This document shows positions 54,318-62,292 of a stretch of 64,000 nt of DNA, piece by piece. Source of the DNA: DSVZ01 sp964568145 (GTDB lineage: Bacteria; Verrucomicrobiota; Verrucomicrobiia; Limisphaerales; J093); the NCBI GenBank assembly GCA_964568145.1, contig CAZMOZ010000010.1:62001-126000 (forward strand), written 5' to 3'. Made by a program: the position numbers and the translations under genes. Position 1 is the stretch's first letter; every line of letters begins with the position of its first letter. Below the pieces are notes generated by a model. The model searched no databases and was not told the DNA's origin. It was given only the letters and a program-made list of their open reading frames with translations.

Positions 54318-54334
54318 GCGGGCGAGCCGCCCGC
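54318..54334. repeat. Hairpin repeat B, copy 1
   Basis: GCGGGCGAGCCGCCCGC, a 6-bp GC stem, in the 208-nt gap between the convergent GH127 and flavoprotein genes. It may act as a bidirectional terminator, but it has no U-run. Confidence 0.6.
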
Positions 54335-54487
54335 AGGTGTGACGCGACGCACCACGCGTTCTGCACCTTGGACGTGGCCGGCACAGAAAAGGGTCGGGAC
54401 TGTGTCCATCCCGACTTGTTTTCCACGAGGGCGCGGAAAACCGCACGCATGGCGCGTGCGCTCCCCTTCCGACACCGGTTTTCGACT

Positions 54488-56350
54488 TCAGTTCTCAGCC
54501 GAATGGAGGCCGCCGGCTCCAGCGCGGAAGGCGATGTTCATGCGCTCCGGGTCGCCGGGCACGGCGGTGGCGCAATTCCACAGGCAGGCGCCGCAGTACA
54601 CGCATTTCTCCTGGTCAAAGGCCGGCACTCCGCCCGCGCCCGGCGCGATGGCCTGGCCGCTGCAGGCCTCGATGCAGATCCGCGTACCGCATCGCTCGCA
54701 CAACTCCGGGTACAGGAAGACCACGTGGTCCGCGTAGCCGGGCGGCGCCTGCACCTTGCCGCCCAGCAGCAGGGCGTCCTGGTGCGACACAAGCAGCCGG
54801 CCGTCGTACGGGATGGGCGGCCAGCCCGCTTTGTCCATCAACGCGCCGTGCAGCGAGACGCCCTGCGCCCGGCACTCTTCGCGCAGCCGCGCGATTTCCT
54901 CCGGGGCAATGCGCCCGGCGTAATATTCCTCGAGGCTGGGAATGCGTTCCCAAGGCCGGGCCGGCTCGCCGCCCAACGACAGCCGGCCGTTGGTCAGCCC
55001 GGCCAGCGCCATGCCGATCAGGCCGCGGACGACGCCCTTCTGGAAACCGTCGCGCGACTTCTCGGCCACGCGCGCCTCTTCCCCGACCCAGCTTGCGCGG
55101 CGGCGGCGGACGTAGGTGGCTTCGAGGTTTTGCTTCGTGAATGGCTGGTTGGCCTGAAGCAGTTCGAGCACGGCCTCGGCCAGCTGCGCGCCGCTGGCCC
55201 AGGCTTCGTCCACACCCGAGCCGGTGAGCACGTTGGTGGTGCCGCTGCCTTCGCCGATGCGCGCGTAGCCGTCGCCGACGAGGTACGGCTCGCCGCGGCG
55301 GCCCGACTCACCGAGTGTCTTGGCGCCCCAGGACCGCATTTTCCCGCCCTTCAGGAAACGCCACAGGTACGGATGCAGCATCCAGTGCTGGAGATAGCGG
55401 TAGGCGGTGCGCACCGGGCTGTCGAACCACGAGGGCACGAAGATGCCGAGGGACGCCACCCGCTCCGGATGCACGTACAGGAAGCCGAAAATCTCGGGCT
55501 CCGGGTAGCCCAGCGTATGCAGGACCGTGCCCGGCTTGAGCGCCGAGTCTTCGGGCAGGTCCACGACGAACTTCATGCCCACGGCCCAGTCGCGCGTGTG
55601 GTGGCCGGGCGGCAGGCCGAAGTGCGCGTCAAGCTGGCGGCCGATCGGTCCCACCGGGCCGTCGCCCACCACCGTGAACGCGGCGTGAACGTCCATGCCG
55701 GGAAGGTAGCCGTCGGCCGGCCGGCCGTGCTTGTCCACACCTTGATCGAGCAGGCGCACGCCCACCACGCGGTCGCCTTCGAGCAGCGCCTCGCTGACCG
55801 GTGTGCCGGGCCAGATTTGCACTGTGCCGGTGCTTTGCACCTGTGCGCCGACCCATTGCAGGAACTGCCCGAGCGAAAACACGAGCCCGCCCTTTTTGTG
55901 CAGAAAGTCCGGCGTCCAGGGCAGCTCCAGCGCCTGATGCGCCACGGGCAGCACGCGTTTCGCGGCGCCGATCAGGGCGTCGCCGGCCTTGAGCGCGGCC
56001 GGGCGCCGGCTCGCGCGGTGCGGATCGAGCAGGTAAAGGACGTTCTCCTCGCCGACCGGCGCGGCCATGGGAATGCCGGCGGTGTCCAGGTCGGGAAACG
56101 TGGCGCGCAACACCCGCGCGCGCGTCACCACGCCGGACACGCCGAAGCCGATGTCGTCCGCACGCTCGTAGCAGAGCACCTGGAGCGGCAGGCCGGGCGC
56201 CACGCGGCTTTCAAAGGCGGGCGTGCCGTCGGCCTTGGTAAGCTGCCGGGACAACGTGGCCAGAAAGCCGGCCGTGGCCGGACCGAAGCCTACGCAGACG
56301 ATATCCGCGTCCAGGCGCTGGCGTTCGGCGGCGGGTGTCGAGGTGTTCAT
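54488..56350 (-). CDS. FAD-dependent oxidoreductase with C-terminal 2x[4Fe-4S] ferredoxin domain, ETF-QO-like
   Basis: 620 residues from ATG 56350. The FAD dinucleotide-binding N-terminus is DADIVCVGFGPATAGFLATL, the middle has LVGDGYARIGEGSGTTNVLT, and the C-terminus has two Cys clusters (CERCGTRICIEAC and CVYCGACLWNC). This arrangement resembles electron-transfer-flavoprotein:quinone oxidoreductase/FixC with a FixX-like domain fused. It should move electrons from a flavoprotein or reduced substrate to quinone. No etfA/etfB genes are in the window, so the donor is unknown. It lies 29 nt behind a PfkB kinase on the same strand. Confidence 0.88.
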   Translation of the reverse strand: MNTSTPAAERQRLDADIVCVGFGPATAGFLATLSRQLTKADGTPAFESRVAPGLPLQVLCYERADDIGFGVSGVVTRARVLRATFPDLDTAGIPMAAPVGEENVLYLLDPHRASRRPAALKAGDALIGAAKRVLPVAHQALELPWTPDFLHKKGGLVFSLGQFLQWVGAQVQSTGTVQIWPGTPVSEALLEGDRVVGVRLLDQGVDKHGRPADGYLPGMDVHAAFTVVGDGPVGPIGRQLDAHFGLPPGHHTRDWAVGMKFVVDLPEDSALKPGTVLHTLGYPEPEIFGFLYVHPERVASLGIFVPSWFDSPVRTAYRYLQHWMLHPYLWRFLKGGKMRSWGAKTLGESGRRGEPYLVGDGYARIGEGSGTTNVLTGSGVDEAWASGAQLAEAVLELLQANQPFTKQNLEATYVRRRRASWVGEEARVAEKSRDGFQKGVVRGLIGMALAGLTNGRLSLGGEPARPWERIPSLEEYYAGRIAPEEIARLREECRAQGVSLHGALMDKAGWPPIPYDGRLLVSHQDALLLGGKVQAPPGYADHVVFLYPELCERCGTRICIEACSGQAIAPGAGGVPAFDQEKCVYCGACLWNCATAVPGDPERMNIAFRAGAGGLHSAEN

Positions 56351-56379
56351 GGGGGACACGGGCGGCAGGCGAAGGCGGC

Positions 56380-57279
56380 TCAGGCTCGAACCAGGCGGCG
56401 GAGTTCGGTCACGCGCCGGTTGAGGTCGGCGCGGGTGATCTGCGCGGTGCGGCGGACGCCAAAGCCTTCGCAGCAAAACGACGCCACCACGCTGCCGTGC
56501 AGCATGGCGGCGCGAAGGTTCGCCGCCAGCCCGCCCTTGACGCTGGCCAGGTAGCCGACCAGCCCGCCCACGAAGGAATCGCCCGCCCCGGTGGGGTCCA
56601 CCACCCGTTCGAGCGGATACGCCGGGCACAGAAACAGGCCGCCCGGTCCGGACAGAATCGAGCCGTGTTCGCCTTTCTTGACGATCACATATTTGGGGCC
56701 GTGCCGGTGAATCTTCCGCGCCGCCATGACCAGATTGTCCTCGCCGGTGAGCTGCCGGGCCTCGCTGTCGTTGAGCATGAACCCGTCCACGCGCCGCAGC
56801 AGCCGCAACAGGTCCGGGAGCGCGTTGTTGAGCCAGAGGTCCATCGTGTCCGCCACCACGAAGCGCGGCCGGCGCATCTGGTCGAGCACGTGATGCTGGA
56901 GGGCGGGGGCAATGTTCGCCAGCAGCACGAAGGGCGTGTCGCGGTACCGGGCGGGCAGTTCCGGCTGGAAGGTCTCGAACACGCCCAACTCGGTCTTGAG
57001 CGTGCGGCGGTGGTTCATGTTCACCTCGTACTCGCCCGCCCAGTGAAAGGTCTTGCCGTCCGCGATCTGGAGGCCTTCCAGGTCAATCCCGTGCCGGCGG
57101 TAAAGCTCGAGGTACCGCCGGGGGAAGTCGCAGCCCACCACACCCACCATCCGCACCGGCGCGAAGAAGCTCGCCGCCAGCGCCGCGTGGCTGGCCGAGC
57201 CGCCCAACAGGCGCGGCGCCTCCGCGCGGGGTGTTTTGATGGAATCAAGGGCTGTGGAACCGACAACAAGGACGCTCAT
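56380..57279 (-). CDS. PfkB-family carbohydrate kinase
   Basis: 299 residues, a ribokinase/PfkB fold. The N-terminal VGSTALDSIKTP and GGSASHAALAASFFAPVRMV, and the C-terminal VVDPTGAGDSFVGGLVGYLA with its catalytic Asp and anion hole, are intact. The short beta-lid strand (FHWAGEYEVNMNHR) fits nucleoside or sugar kinases. ATP-dependent phosphorylation of a sugar or nucleoside is expected. The exact substrate cannot be read. It lies between thiE (73 nt upstream) and the flavoprotein gene. Confidence 0.94.
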   Translation of the reverse strand: MSVLVVGSTALDSIKTPRAEAPRLLGGSASHAALAASFFAPVRMVGVVGCDFPRRYLELYRRHGIDLEGLQIADGKTFHWAGEYEVNMNHRRTLKTELGVFETFQPELPARYRDTPFVLLANIAPALQHHVLDQMRRPRFVVADTMDLWLNNALPDLLRLLRRVDGFMLNDSEARQLTGEDNLVMAARKIHRHGPKYVIVKKGEHGSILSGPGGLFLCPAYPLERVVDPTGAGDSFVGGLVGYLASVKGGLAANLRAAMLHGSVVASFCCEGFGVRRTAQITRADLNRRVTELRRLVRA

Positions 57280-57352
57280 GCGGTGTTCAAATGCCTGGTG
57301 ACGCGGAATCGGTGACCGGCTGACGCGGGCTGAGGCCAGCCGCCAACCGCGC

Positions 57353-58093
57353 TCAGGCTAGACGGCGGCGGAATTCCCGACAAGCCTGCGCCACATCCGG
57401 CGCGTTCAGGATGGCGGAAACGACGCAAATGCGCGTGGCCCCGGCGGCGAGCACGTCCGCGAGATTGTCTAGGTTGATGCCGCCGATCGCAAACCAGGGA
57501 ATCCGCACGTGCGCCGCAGCCCAGCGGACATATTCGAGCGTCACCGGCGGCCGGCCGGGCTTGGTGGGTGTGGCGAAGACCGGGCCGATGGCCACGTAGG
57601 CGGCCCCGGCGGCAATGGCCCGCTCCGCCTGGGCCGGGGCGTGCGAGCTCAACCCGATCGCCAGCGACGGGCCGGCGGGGCCAGGCGCGGCCAGGGCGGG
57701 CAGTTGCGCGACCTGCGTCCACCCCGCGTCGAAGAAGTCTTCCTGGCCGAGGTGGCAGAGCGGCGCACCGACCCGCCGGGCCACGTCCGGATGGTCGTTG
57801 ATCACCAGCCACACACCAGCGGCCTGGGTCACGGGCAGGAGCTGTTCCGCCAGCCGCTGCACGGCCGGCGCCGGCAGATCCTTGGCCCGGAGCTGGACGA
57901 GGTCCGCGCCGCCGCCGCAAAGCTGGCGGACCACCTCGACGGGCTCACGCCGGCGCAGGTAGGCGGTGTCCACGAAGGTGTAAAGCCGGCATTCGGCAAG
58001 CGGGCGCATGGCGGGCGAAACTCTGGCGCGGGCCGGGCCGGCGGGCAAATGGGTTTGCTGCACCGTTGCGGTTGTGTTTGGGGACGGCGACAT
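57353..58093 (-). CDS. thiE: Thiamine-phosphate synthase
   Basis: 246 residues from ATG 58093 or 218 from ATG 58009; the shorter form fits the usual ThiE length. It couples hydroxymethylpyrimidine diphosphate and thiazole phosphate. Motifs present: LVQLRAKDL, WLVINDHPDVARRV, HLGQEDFFDA, IGLSSHAPAQAERA, YVAIGPVFATPTKPGR and FAIGGINLDNLADVLAAGA. No TPP riboswitch consensus is visible upstream. First gene of a reverse-strand set with pfkB and the flavoprotein gene. Confidence 0.94.
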   Translation of the reverse strand: MSPSPNTTATVQQTHLPAGPARARVSPAMRPLAECRLYTFVDTAYLRRREPVEVVRQLCGGGADLVQLRAKDLPAPAVQRLAEQLLPVTQAAGVWLVINDHPDVARRVGAPLCHLGQEDFFDAGWTQVAQLPALAAPGPAGPSLAIGLSSHAPAQAERAIAAGAAYVAIGPVFATPTKPGRPPVTLEYVRWAAAHVRIPWFAIGGINLDNLADVLAAGATRICVVSAILNAPDVAQACREFRRRLA

Positions 58094-58240
58094 GCTCAGC
58101 GCGTAACCCTTTGTACATCAGGATTGCCAAAGTCCTGGGTCGGGATACGGTCGGCTTGGATGACGGGCGACAATGACTCTTGGCCTGGCAATTCGGTTTC
58201 TCCCGATTAATCCAGTGCGTGGTAAGAGATCCGTTCTGCG

Positions 58241-58495
58241 ATGCCCTCATTTCCGACCACGGCCTGCTTCCGCCACACCCGGCTGCGACCAGACCGGGCG
58301 GTGATTCAGGATGAATGGATCGTGCGGGCGATTGAGACTCCGATTCGGGAAGAAATTCAATCTGACGGAAGAATACGGAGATGGGCACGGATTCCGAAGT
58401 TTGAGAATCGTGTCTTGCGGGTTATCCTGCTACCCGACGCGAAGACGATGCACAATGCCTTCTTGGACCGGGATTTCACGGAGCAGCGTTCATGA
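58241..58495 (+). CDS. Small DUF4258-like protein paired with DUF2283
   Basis: 84 residues. The core VIQDEWIVRAIETPIREEIQ, then DGRIRRWARIPKFENRVLRV and KTMHNAFLDRDF, resembles small proteins that precede DUF2283 genes in many genomes and are sometimes grouped with RelE-like or DUF4258 folds. Its stop overlaps the DUF2283 start (ATGA). This suggests a toxin-antitoxin-like pair, but no catalytic residue is established. Confidence 0.75.
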   Translation: MPSFPTTACFRHTRLRPDRAVIQDEWIVRAIETPIREEIQSDGRIRRWARIPKFENRVLRVILLPDAKTMHNAFLDRDFTEQRS

Positions 58496-58719
58496 AGATC
58501 AAGTATTTCGAAGACACGGACACCGCGTTGCTCGAACTAGGCGCGGGCCGCCCGGTGGAAACGCGCGAACTGTCGGAGGACATCTACCTGGATTTGGATG
58601 CCCAGGGGCACGTCGTTTCGATCACGGTCGAGCACGCCAGCCAGCGCGGCGACCTTTCTGAGTTCTCCTTCCAGCGGGTGGCGAAAGAACCAACCCCGCC
58701 GCTTGAGCCGGCGCATTGA
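58492..58719 (+). CDS. DUF2283 domain protein
   Basis: 75 residues: MKIKYFEDTDTALLELGAGR, then SEDIYLDLDAQGHVVSITVE, the DUF2283 beta-sheet pattern. The family is small, soluble and of unknown function; members usually follow a short partner as here. Translationally coupled to it. Confidence 0.9.
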   Translation: MKIKYFEDTDTALLELGAGRPVETRELSEDIYLDLDAQGHVVSITVEHASQRGDLSEFSFQRVAKEPTPPLEPAH

Positions 58720-58887
58720 CGCGCGCAGTCTGTCTCCCGAGTCCACTCTTCAGACTCCAGCGCCAGCCCCGGCTTCCCGTCAGACCATTCCCGGCGCCAC
58801 AGGCACCCTCAGTCACGGGCGCATCTCAATTTCATGCTCGCAGTGTAGGAGCCGTAGCGGCACAGGTGCCCTCGCCTGTGGCCGTGC

Positions 58888-58904
58888 GCGGGCGACCCGC
58901 CCGC
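58888..58904. repeat. Hairpin repeat B, copy 2
   Basis: GCGGGCGACCCGCCCGC, one mismatch from the copy at 54318. It is followed by GAAGACCGCGCTCTG, a continuation resembled by GGGGACCGCAGTCTG near 34117. Confidence 0.6.
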
Positions 58905-58939
58905 GAAGACCGCGCTCTGAGGACGCAGTCCCGAAAGGT

Positions 58940-58961
58940 CAGGGCTCGACGGAGTCTCGCC
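58940..58961. repeat. Dispersed repeat A, copy 2 (22 bp)
   Basis: CAGGGCTCGACGGAGTCTCG followed by CC, differing from the first copy by one base. A partial inverted copy (GTCGAGCCCTGC) lies at 34949-34960, directly beside the IS1380 remnant. Confidence 0.8.
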
Positions 58962-59112
58962 TCACCACGGCAAGGCCTGACCGGCACAAGAAGGGAAGAC
59001 AGGACTGGGGTTGCCGCCCGCCGCCCCCAACACATCGACTGCCGGCAGCAAATGCGGTGCATCCACCGTCATTTGCCACCGCCCCATTGCGCAAGCACTG
59101 TTGCCTTGGATC

Positions 59113-59532
59113 ATGAAGCGGCTCCGGCATCAGGTAATTTACGACGACGCGTGCGCTTTCTGCGCGCGCCAGATGCGCTGGCTCCGCCGGCTGGACTGGC
59201 CGGGCCGGTTCGAATTGGTGCCGCGGTCCAGCCCGGAGGCGCAATTACCCGGCTTGATGCCCGATGCGCTGTTCCAAGCCATTCATTGTGTCACGACCGA
59301 CGGCCGGGTGTTCCGCGGGGCGCGGTGTCTGCGCTTCGTGGGGCTGCGACTGCCGTTGCTCGCGCCGCTGGCGGCGCTGCTGTGGATTCCCGGCGTGCTG
59401 GGACTCGCGGAACGGGTTTACGCCTGGGTCAGCCGGAACCGGCACCGGCTCAGCCGCCGGTCAGGCGCGGGACTGTGTTGCGGTCAGGCTTGCGCGCCCG
59501 CCCGGCCGCCCGCCGGGCGGAACTTGGCTTGA
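59113..59532 (+). CDS. DCC-family thiol-disulfide oxidoreductase-like protein (DUF393)
   Basis: 139 residues from ATG 59113. The N-terminal HQVIYDDACAFCARQMRWL has the CxxC of this family (DCC: Asp-Cys-Cys), then FELVPRSSPEA, the VTTDGRVFRGARCLRFVGLR strand/helix and a hydrophobic LLAPLAALLWIPG. Members are small proteins with a thioredoxin-like fold and a putative redox role; substrates are unknown. The C-terminal CCGQAC adds three further Cys. It stands alone in its orientation. Confidence 0.87.
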   Translation: MKRLRHQVIYDDACAFCARQMRWLRRLDWPGRFELVPRSSPEAQLPGLMPDALFQAIHCVTTDGRVFRGARCLRFVGLRLPLLAPLAALLWIPGVLGLAERVYAWVSRNRHRLSRRSGAGLCCGQACAPARPPAGRNLA

Positions 59533-59816
59533 GCGCGCCGGGCACAGTCGGGCAACGCTATTGACCCCAAAAACCGAAGTAGGGCAGGCGGGACGCATTG
59601 CGCTACGGACACCTTCGGTTCTGGGTTGATAACTTTTTGTGGCTCAGCGGGGTTGACTCCGTGCCCCCGCAGGACGTCGCTGGGAGCGCCGGCTTCCCCT
59701 CCGGCAGTTCACCCCTTGGCTGCAACCCGCAACAAGGCTGCCGGCAGTCCCGGTACGCGGCCGGACGCCTTCGGAGTTTCCAGACCGGCGTTCGTGGGGT
59801 ACGTTCCGCCCGCCGT

Positions 59817-60401
59817 ATGGTGCTCGTCATAGACAATTACGACTCGTTCACCTTCAACCTGGTCCAGTACCTGGGCGAGATGGGCGTGGCGTTGCAGGTG
59901 CGTCGCAATGACCAGATCACGCTGCCGGAGATCGAGACACTCCAGCCGGAGCGCATCCTGATCTCGCCCGGACCGTGCTCGCCCCGCGAATCGGGCCTCT
60001 CGAACGAGATCATCCGCGGCTGGGCCGGCCGGGTGCCGATCCTCGGCGTCTGTCTCGGCCACCAGTGCATCGGCCATGTATTCGGCGGCAACGTGGTGGT
60101 GAACTACCGCATGATGCACGGCAAGACCTCGCCGATCCACCACAACGGCCGCGACCTGTTCGCGGGTCTGCCCAATCCCTTTGCCGCCACGCGCTACCAC
60201 TCGCTGGTGATCCAGCGCGAGTCGCTGCCCGATTGCCTGGAGATCACCGCCTGGACGGACGAGGACGAAATCATGGGCGTGCGACACAAGACGCTGCCGA
60301 TCTGGGGTGTCCAGTTCCACCCGGAAAGCATCCTCACCGAAAGCGGCCGGATGATCCTGGCCAACTTCCTCAAACTCGAACGGCAGCCATCCGCCACGTA
60401 A
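59817..60401 (+). CDS. Glutamine amidotransferase, TrpG/PabA type
   Basis: 194 residues from ATG 59817. Class I amidotransferase subunit of anthranilate or aminodeoxychorismate synthase. The triad is complete: Cys79 (GVCLGHQ), His168 and Glu170 (VQFHPES). The N-terminus VLVIDNYDSFTFNLVQYLGE and ILISPGPCSPRESGLS are canonical. It makes ammonia from glutamine for TrpE or PabB. Neither lies in the window, so trpG and pabA cannot be told apart. Confidence 0.93.
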   Translation: MVLVIDNYDSFTFNLVQYLGEMGVALQVRRNDQITLPEIETLQPERILISPGPCSPRESGLSNEIIRGWAGRVPILGVCLGHQCIGHVFGGNVVVNYRMMHGKTSPIHHNGRDLFAGLPNPFAATRYHSLVIQRESLPDCLEITAWTDEDEIMGVRHKTLPIWGVQFHPESILTESGRMILANFLKLERQPSAT

Positions 60402-60558
60402 GCCGCCGGGGCGCGGTGGTCACGGTCGCGGCCAGCGGGCGGAGGTTTGGAACTCGGCGCGCTCGTCCCTCCGGGAATTCTTTGGAAGGCCGGATTACAC
60501 GCGGCCCACGAGGTGAGCGCTGGCGGGAAACCGGATGGCACCGGCGTCCGCCTCCGGC

Positions 60559-61116
60559 TCAGGCGAAGCCCAGTTCCCGTGACACGCCTTGCAGGGCGAT
60601 GATGACGTGGGTGATGTGCTCGTCGAGCGGCAATTCCAGCAGCGCCGCGCCGCGTTCGATGTCCTCCCGTTTCACGGCGGCGGCGAACGACTTTTGCTTC
60701 AGCTTTTTGCGGACGCTGCCGGCGGTCATGCCGGTCAGCCGCTCCGGCCGCACACAGGCCACGGCGGTGATGAAGCCGCACAGTTCGTCCACCGCGAAGA
60801 GCGCCTTGCGCAACGGCCGGTCCAGCGGGTACTCGGCCCAGTTCCAGTCGGCATGGGCCAGGATCGCGCCGACGATTTCCTCGTCCACGCCGCGTTCGCG
60901 GAGGATGCGCGCGCCTTCGCGGGTGTGCTCCGGCGGATTGGGCCAGCGCTCGTAATCGAAGTCGTGAAGCAGGCCCGCAAGGCCCCAGACCTCGGGGTCG
61001 CCGCCAAAGCGCGGCGCGTAATGCCGCAGGGCGGCCTCGACCGCCAGGGCGTGCTTGAGCAGGGACTCGGAGCGGGTGAACTCGGTGAGGAGCTGCCAGG
61101 CGTGGTCGCGGGTCAT
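60559..61116 (-). CDS. HD-domain protein
   Basis: 185 residues from ATG 61116. The metal-binding residues of HD phosphohydrolases are seen in ESLLKHALAVEAALRHYA, GLAGLLHDFDYERWPNPPE and HTREGARILRERGVDEE. It ends with LPLDEHITHVIIALQGVSRE. It is of the short predicted HDIG-hydrolase kind, not the larger GTP/(p)ppGpp enzymes. Substrate unknown. It converges with the amidotransferase gene. Confidence 0.9.
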   Translation of the reverse strand: MTRDHAWQLLTEFTRSESLLKHALAVEAALRHYAPRFGGDPEVWGLAGLLHDFDYERWPNPPEHTREGARILRERGVDEEIVGAILAHADWNWAEYPLDRPLRKALFAVDELCGFITAVACVRPERLTGMTAGSVRKKLKQKSFAAAVKREDIERGAALLELPLDEHITHVIIALQGVSRELGFA

Positions 61117-61211
61117 GGCTGTGGCGGGGGCGGGGGTTCCGGCGGAGTGGTGGATTTGGCGGACGGCGGGTGGCGGTGGTGATGTCGCTCGACCGAGCAA
61201 CTGTCCGAGGC

Positions 61212-61298
61212 TCAGGTGGCCACGCCGAAGCGGGGCAGCACCCACTTGATGAGCACAAACCAGAGCAGCACGGCGCCGACGAGATAGACAACGTCCAT
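61212..61298 (-). CDS. Possible 28-residue membrane peptide
   Basis: An ATG-started frame of 28 codons, MDVVYLVGAVLLWFVLIKWV followed by LPRFGVAT. It is one TM helix with a typical Lys/Arg positive end. It lies 96 nt upstream of the HD gene on the same strand. Hydrophobic small proteins of this size are real in many bacteria, but no family can be named and no ribosome site is strong. Confidence 0.4.
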   Translation of the reverse strand: MDVVYLVGAVLLWFVLIKWVLPRFGVAT

Positions 61299-61393
61299 AA
61301 CTCTGGCGCGAACATGGAGCCTCCCGGCGCGAAACACAACCCCCATCCGGGCCCGCGAAATCTGCCTTTCCTTCCCGGCCGGCTGGGCCTTCA

Positions 61394-62278
61394 ATGCCGC
61401 GCATGAAATCGCTGCTTTGCGCCATTCTGGCGACGTCGTTCCTCCTCACCACCACCGCGACCTCCGCGCTGGCCGGCCAGCGCGTGGGCACCGGCAAGTA
61501 CTTCAAGGGCCCCGTGGGCCTGCAGCTCTACAGCCTGCGCGACGAGTTTAAAAAGGATGTCCGCCGCACGCTGGACCGCGTCCGCGGCTACGGCTTCCGC
61601 CACGTGGAACTGGCCGGTACGTACGGCTGGCTGCCGCGGGATTTCCGGGCGGCCTTGCTTGAGCGCGGCCTGGTGCCGGTGGCCGGGCACTTCAGCTACG
61701 AGCGCTGGCGCGACGAGCCGGAACTGGTGGTCCGCGACGCGAAGGCGCTGGGGCTCAAGTACGCCGGCTGCGCGTGGATTCCCCACCAGGGTGACTTCGA
61801 TTACGAGGAGTGCCTCGAGGCGGCGCGCGTGTTCAACCGCGCCGGCGAGATCGCCGCCCTGCAGGGCATCCGCTTCTTCTACCACAACCACGGGTACGAG
61901 TTTCAGCCGTTTGCCAGCGGCACGTTGCTGGACGTGCTCTTCACCAAGACCAATCCCAAGTTCGTTGCCTTCGAGATGGACTTGCTCTGGACGGTCCATC
62001 CCGGCCAGGACCCGGTGAGGTGGCTGGAAAAGTACCCCAAGCGCTGGGAACTCATGCACCTCAAGGACCTCAAGAAAGGCGTGGTGGGCGACCTCAGCGG
62101 CGGCACGGATGTCCGCAACGACGTGGTGCTCGGCACCGGCCAGATGGACTTCCCGGCCATCCTCAAGGCGGCGAAGAAGGCTGGCATCAAGTACTACTTC
62201 ATTGAGGACGAATCGCCGTGGGCGGTGGATCAGATTCCCCAAAGTCTGCGCTTTCTCGAGCGCGTGGACTGGAACTGA
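61394..62278 (+). CDS. Exported sugar phosphate isomerase/epimerase family protein
   Basis: 294 residues with a signal peptide (MKSLLCAILATSFLLTTTATSALA). The barrel has PVGLQLYSLRDEFKKDVRRT, GFRHVELAGTYG, FFYHNHGYEFQPF, AFEMDLLWTVHPGQDP, ELMHLKDLK and a final YYFIEDESPW, the metal-site strands of the xylose-isomerase-like superfamily. Exported members are common in Verrucomicrobiota and Planctomycetota and are thought to act on sugars or cyclitols in the periplasm. It converges with the LPS gene pair. Confidence 0.92.
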   Translation: MPRMKSLLCAILATSFLLTTTATSALAGQRVGTGKYFKGPVGLQLYSLRDEFKKDVRRTLDRVRGYGFRHVELAGTYGWLPRDFRAALLERGLVPVAGHFSYERWRDEPELVVRDAKALGLKYAGCAWIPHQGDFDYEECLEAARVFNRAGEIAALQGIRFFYHNHGYEFQPFASGTLLDVLFTKTNPKFVAFEMDLLWTVHPGQDPVRWLEKYPKRWELMHLKDLKKGVVGDLSGGTDVRNDVVLGTGQMDFPAILKAAKKAGIKYYFIEDESPWAVDQIPQSLRFLERVDWN

Positions 62279-62292
62279 CCTGAACCCGGCGC

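Larger units (their letters stand above)
58720..59112. other. 393-bp spacer with dispersed repeats
   Basis: It contains a hairpin-rich repeat cluster (about 58850-58930, with GCGGGCGACCCGCCCGC) and a 22-bp repeat (58940-58961). Open frames across it are not gene-like. The promoter of the DCC gene may lie in the last 100 nt. Confidence 0.6.

Noticed and set aside
54318..54334. Intrinsic terminator between the convergent GH127 and flavoprotein genes
   Set aside because: The GC hairpin has no following T-run on either strand and is a member of a dispersed repeat, so a terminator role is unproven.
58094..58240. TPP riboswitch upstream of thiE
   Set aside because: The CTGAGA and ACCTGATC cores are not present; only a chance CTGAG occurs.
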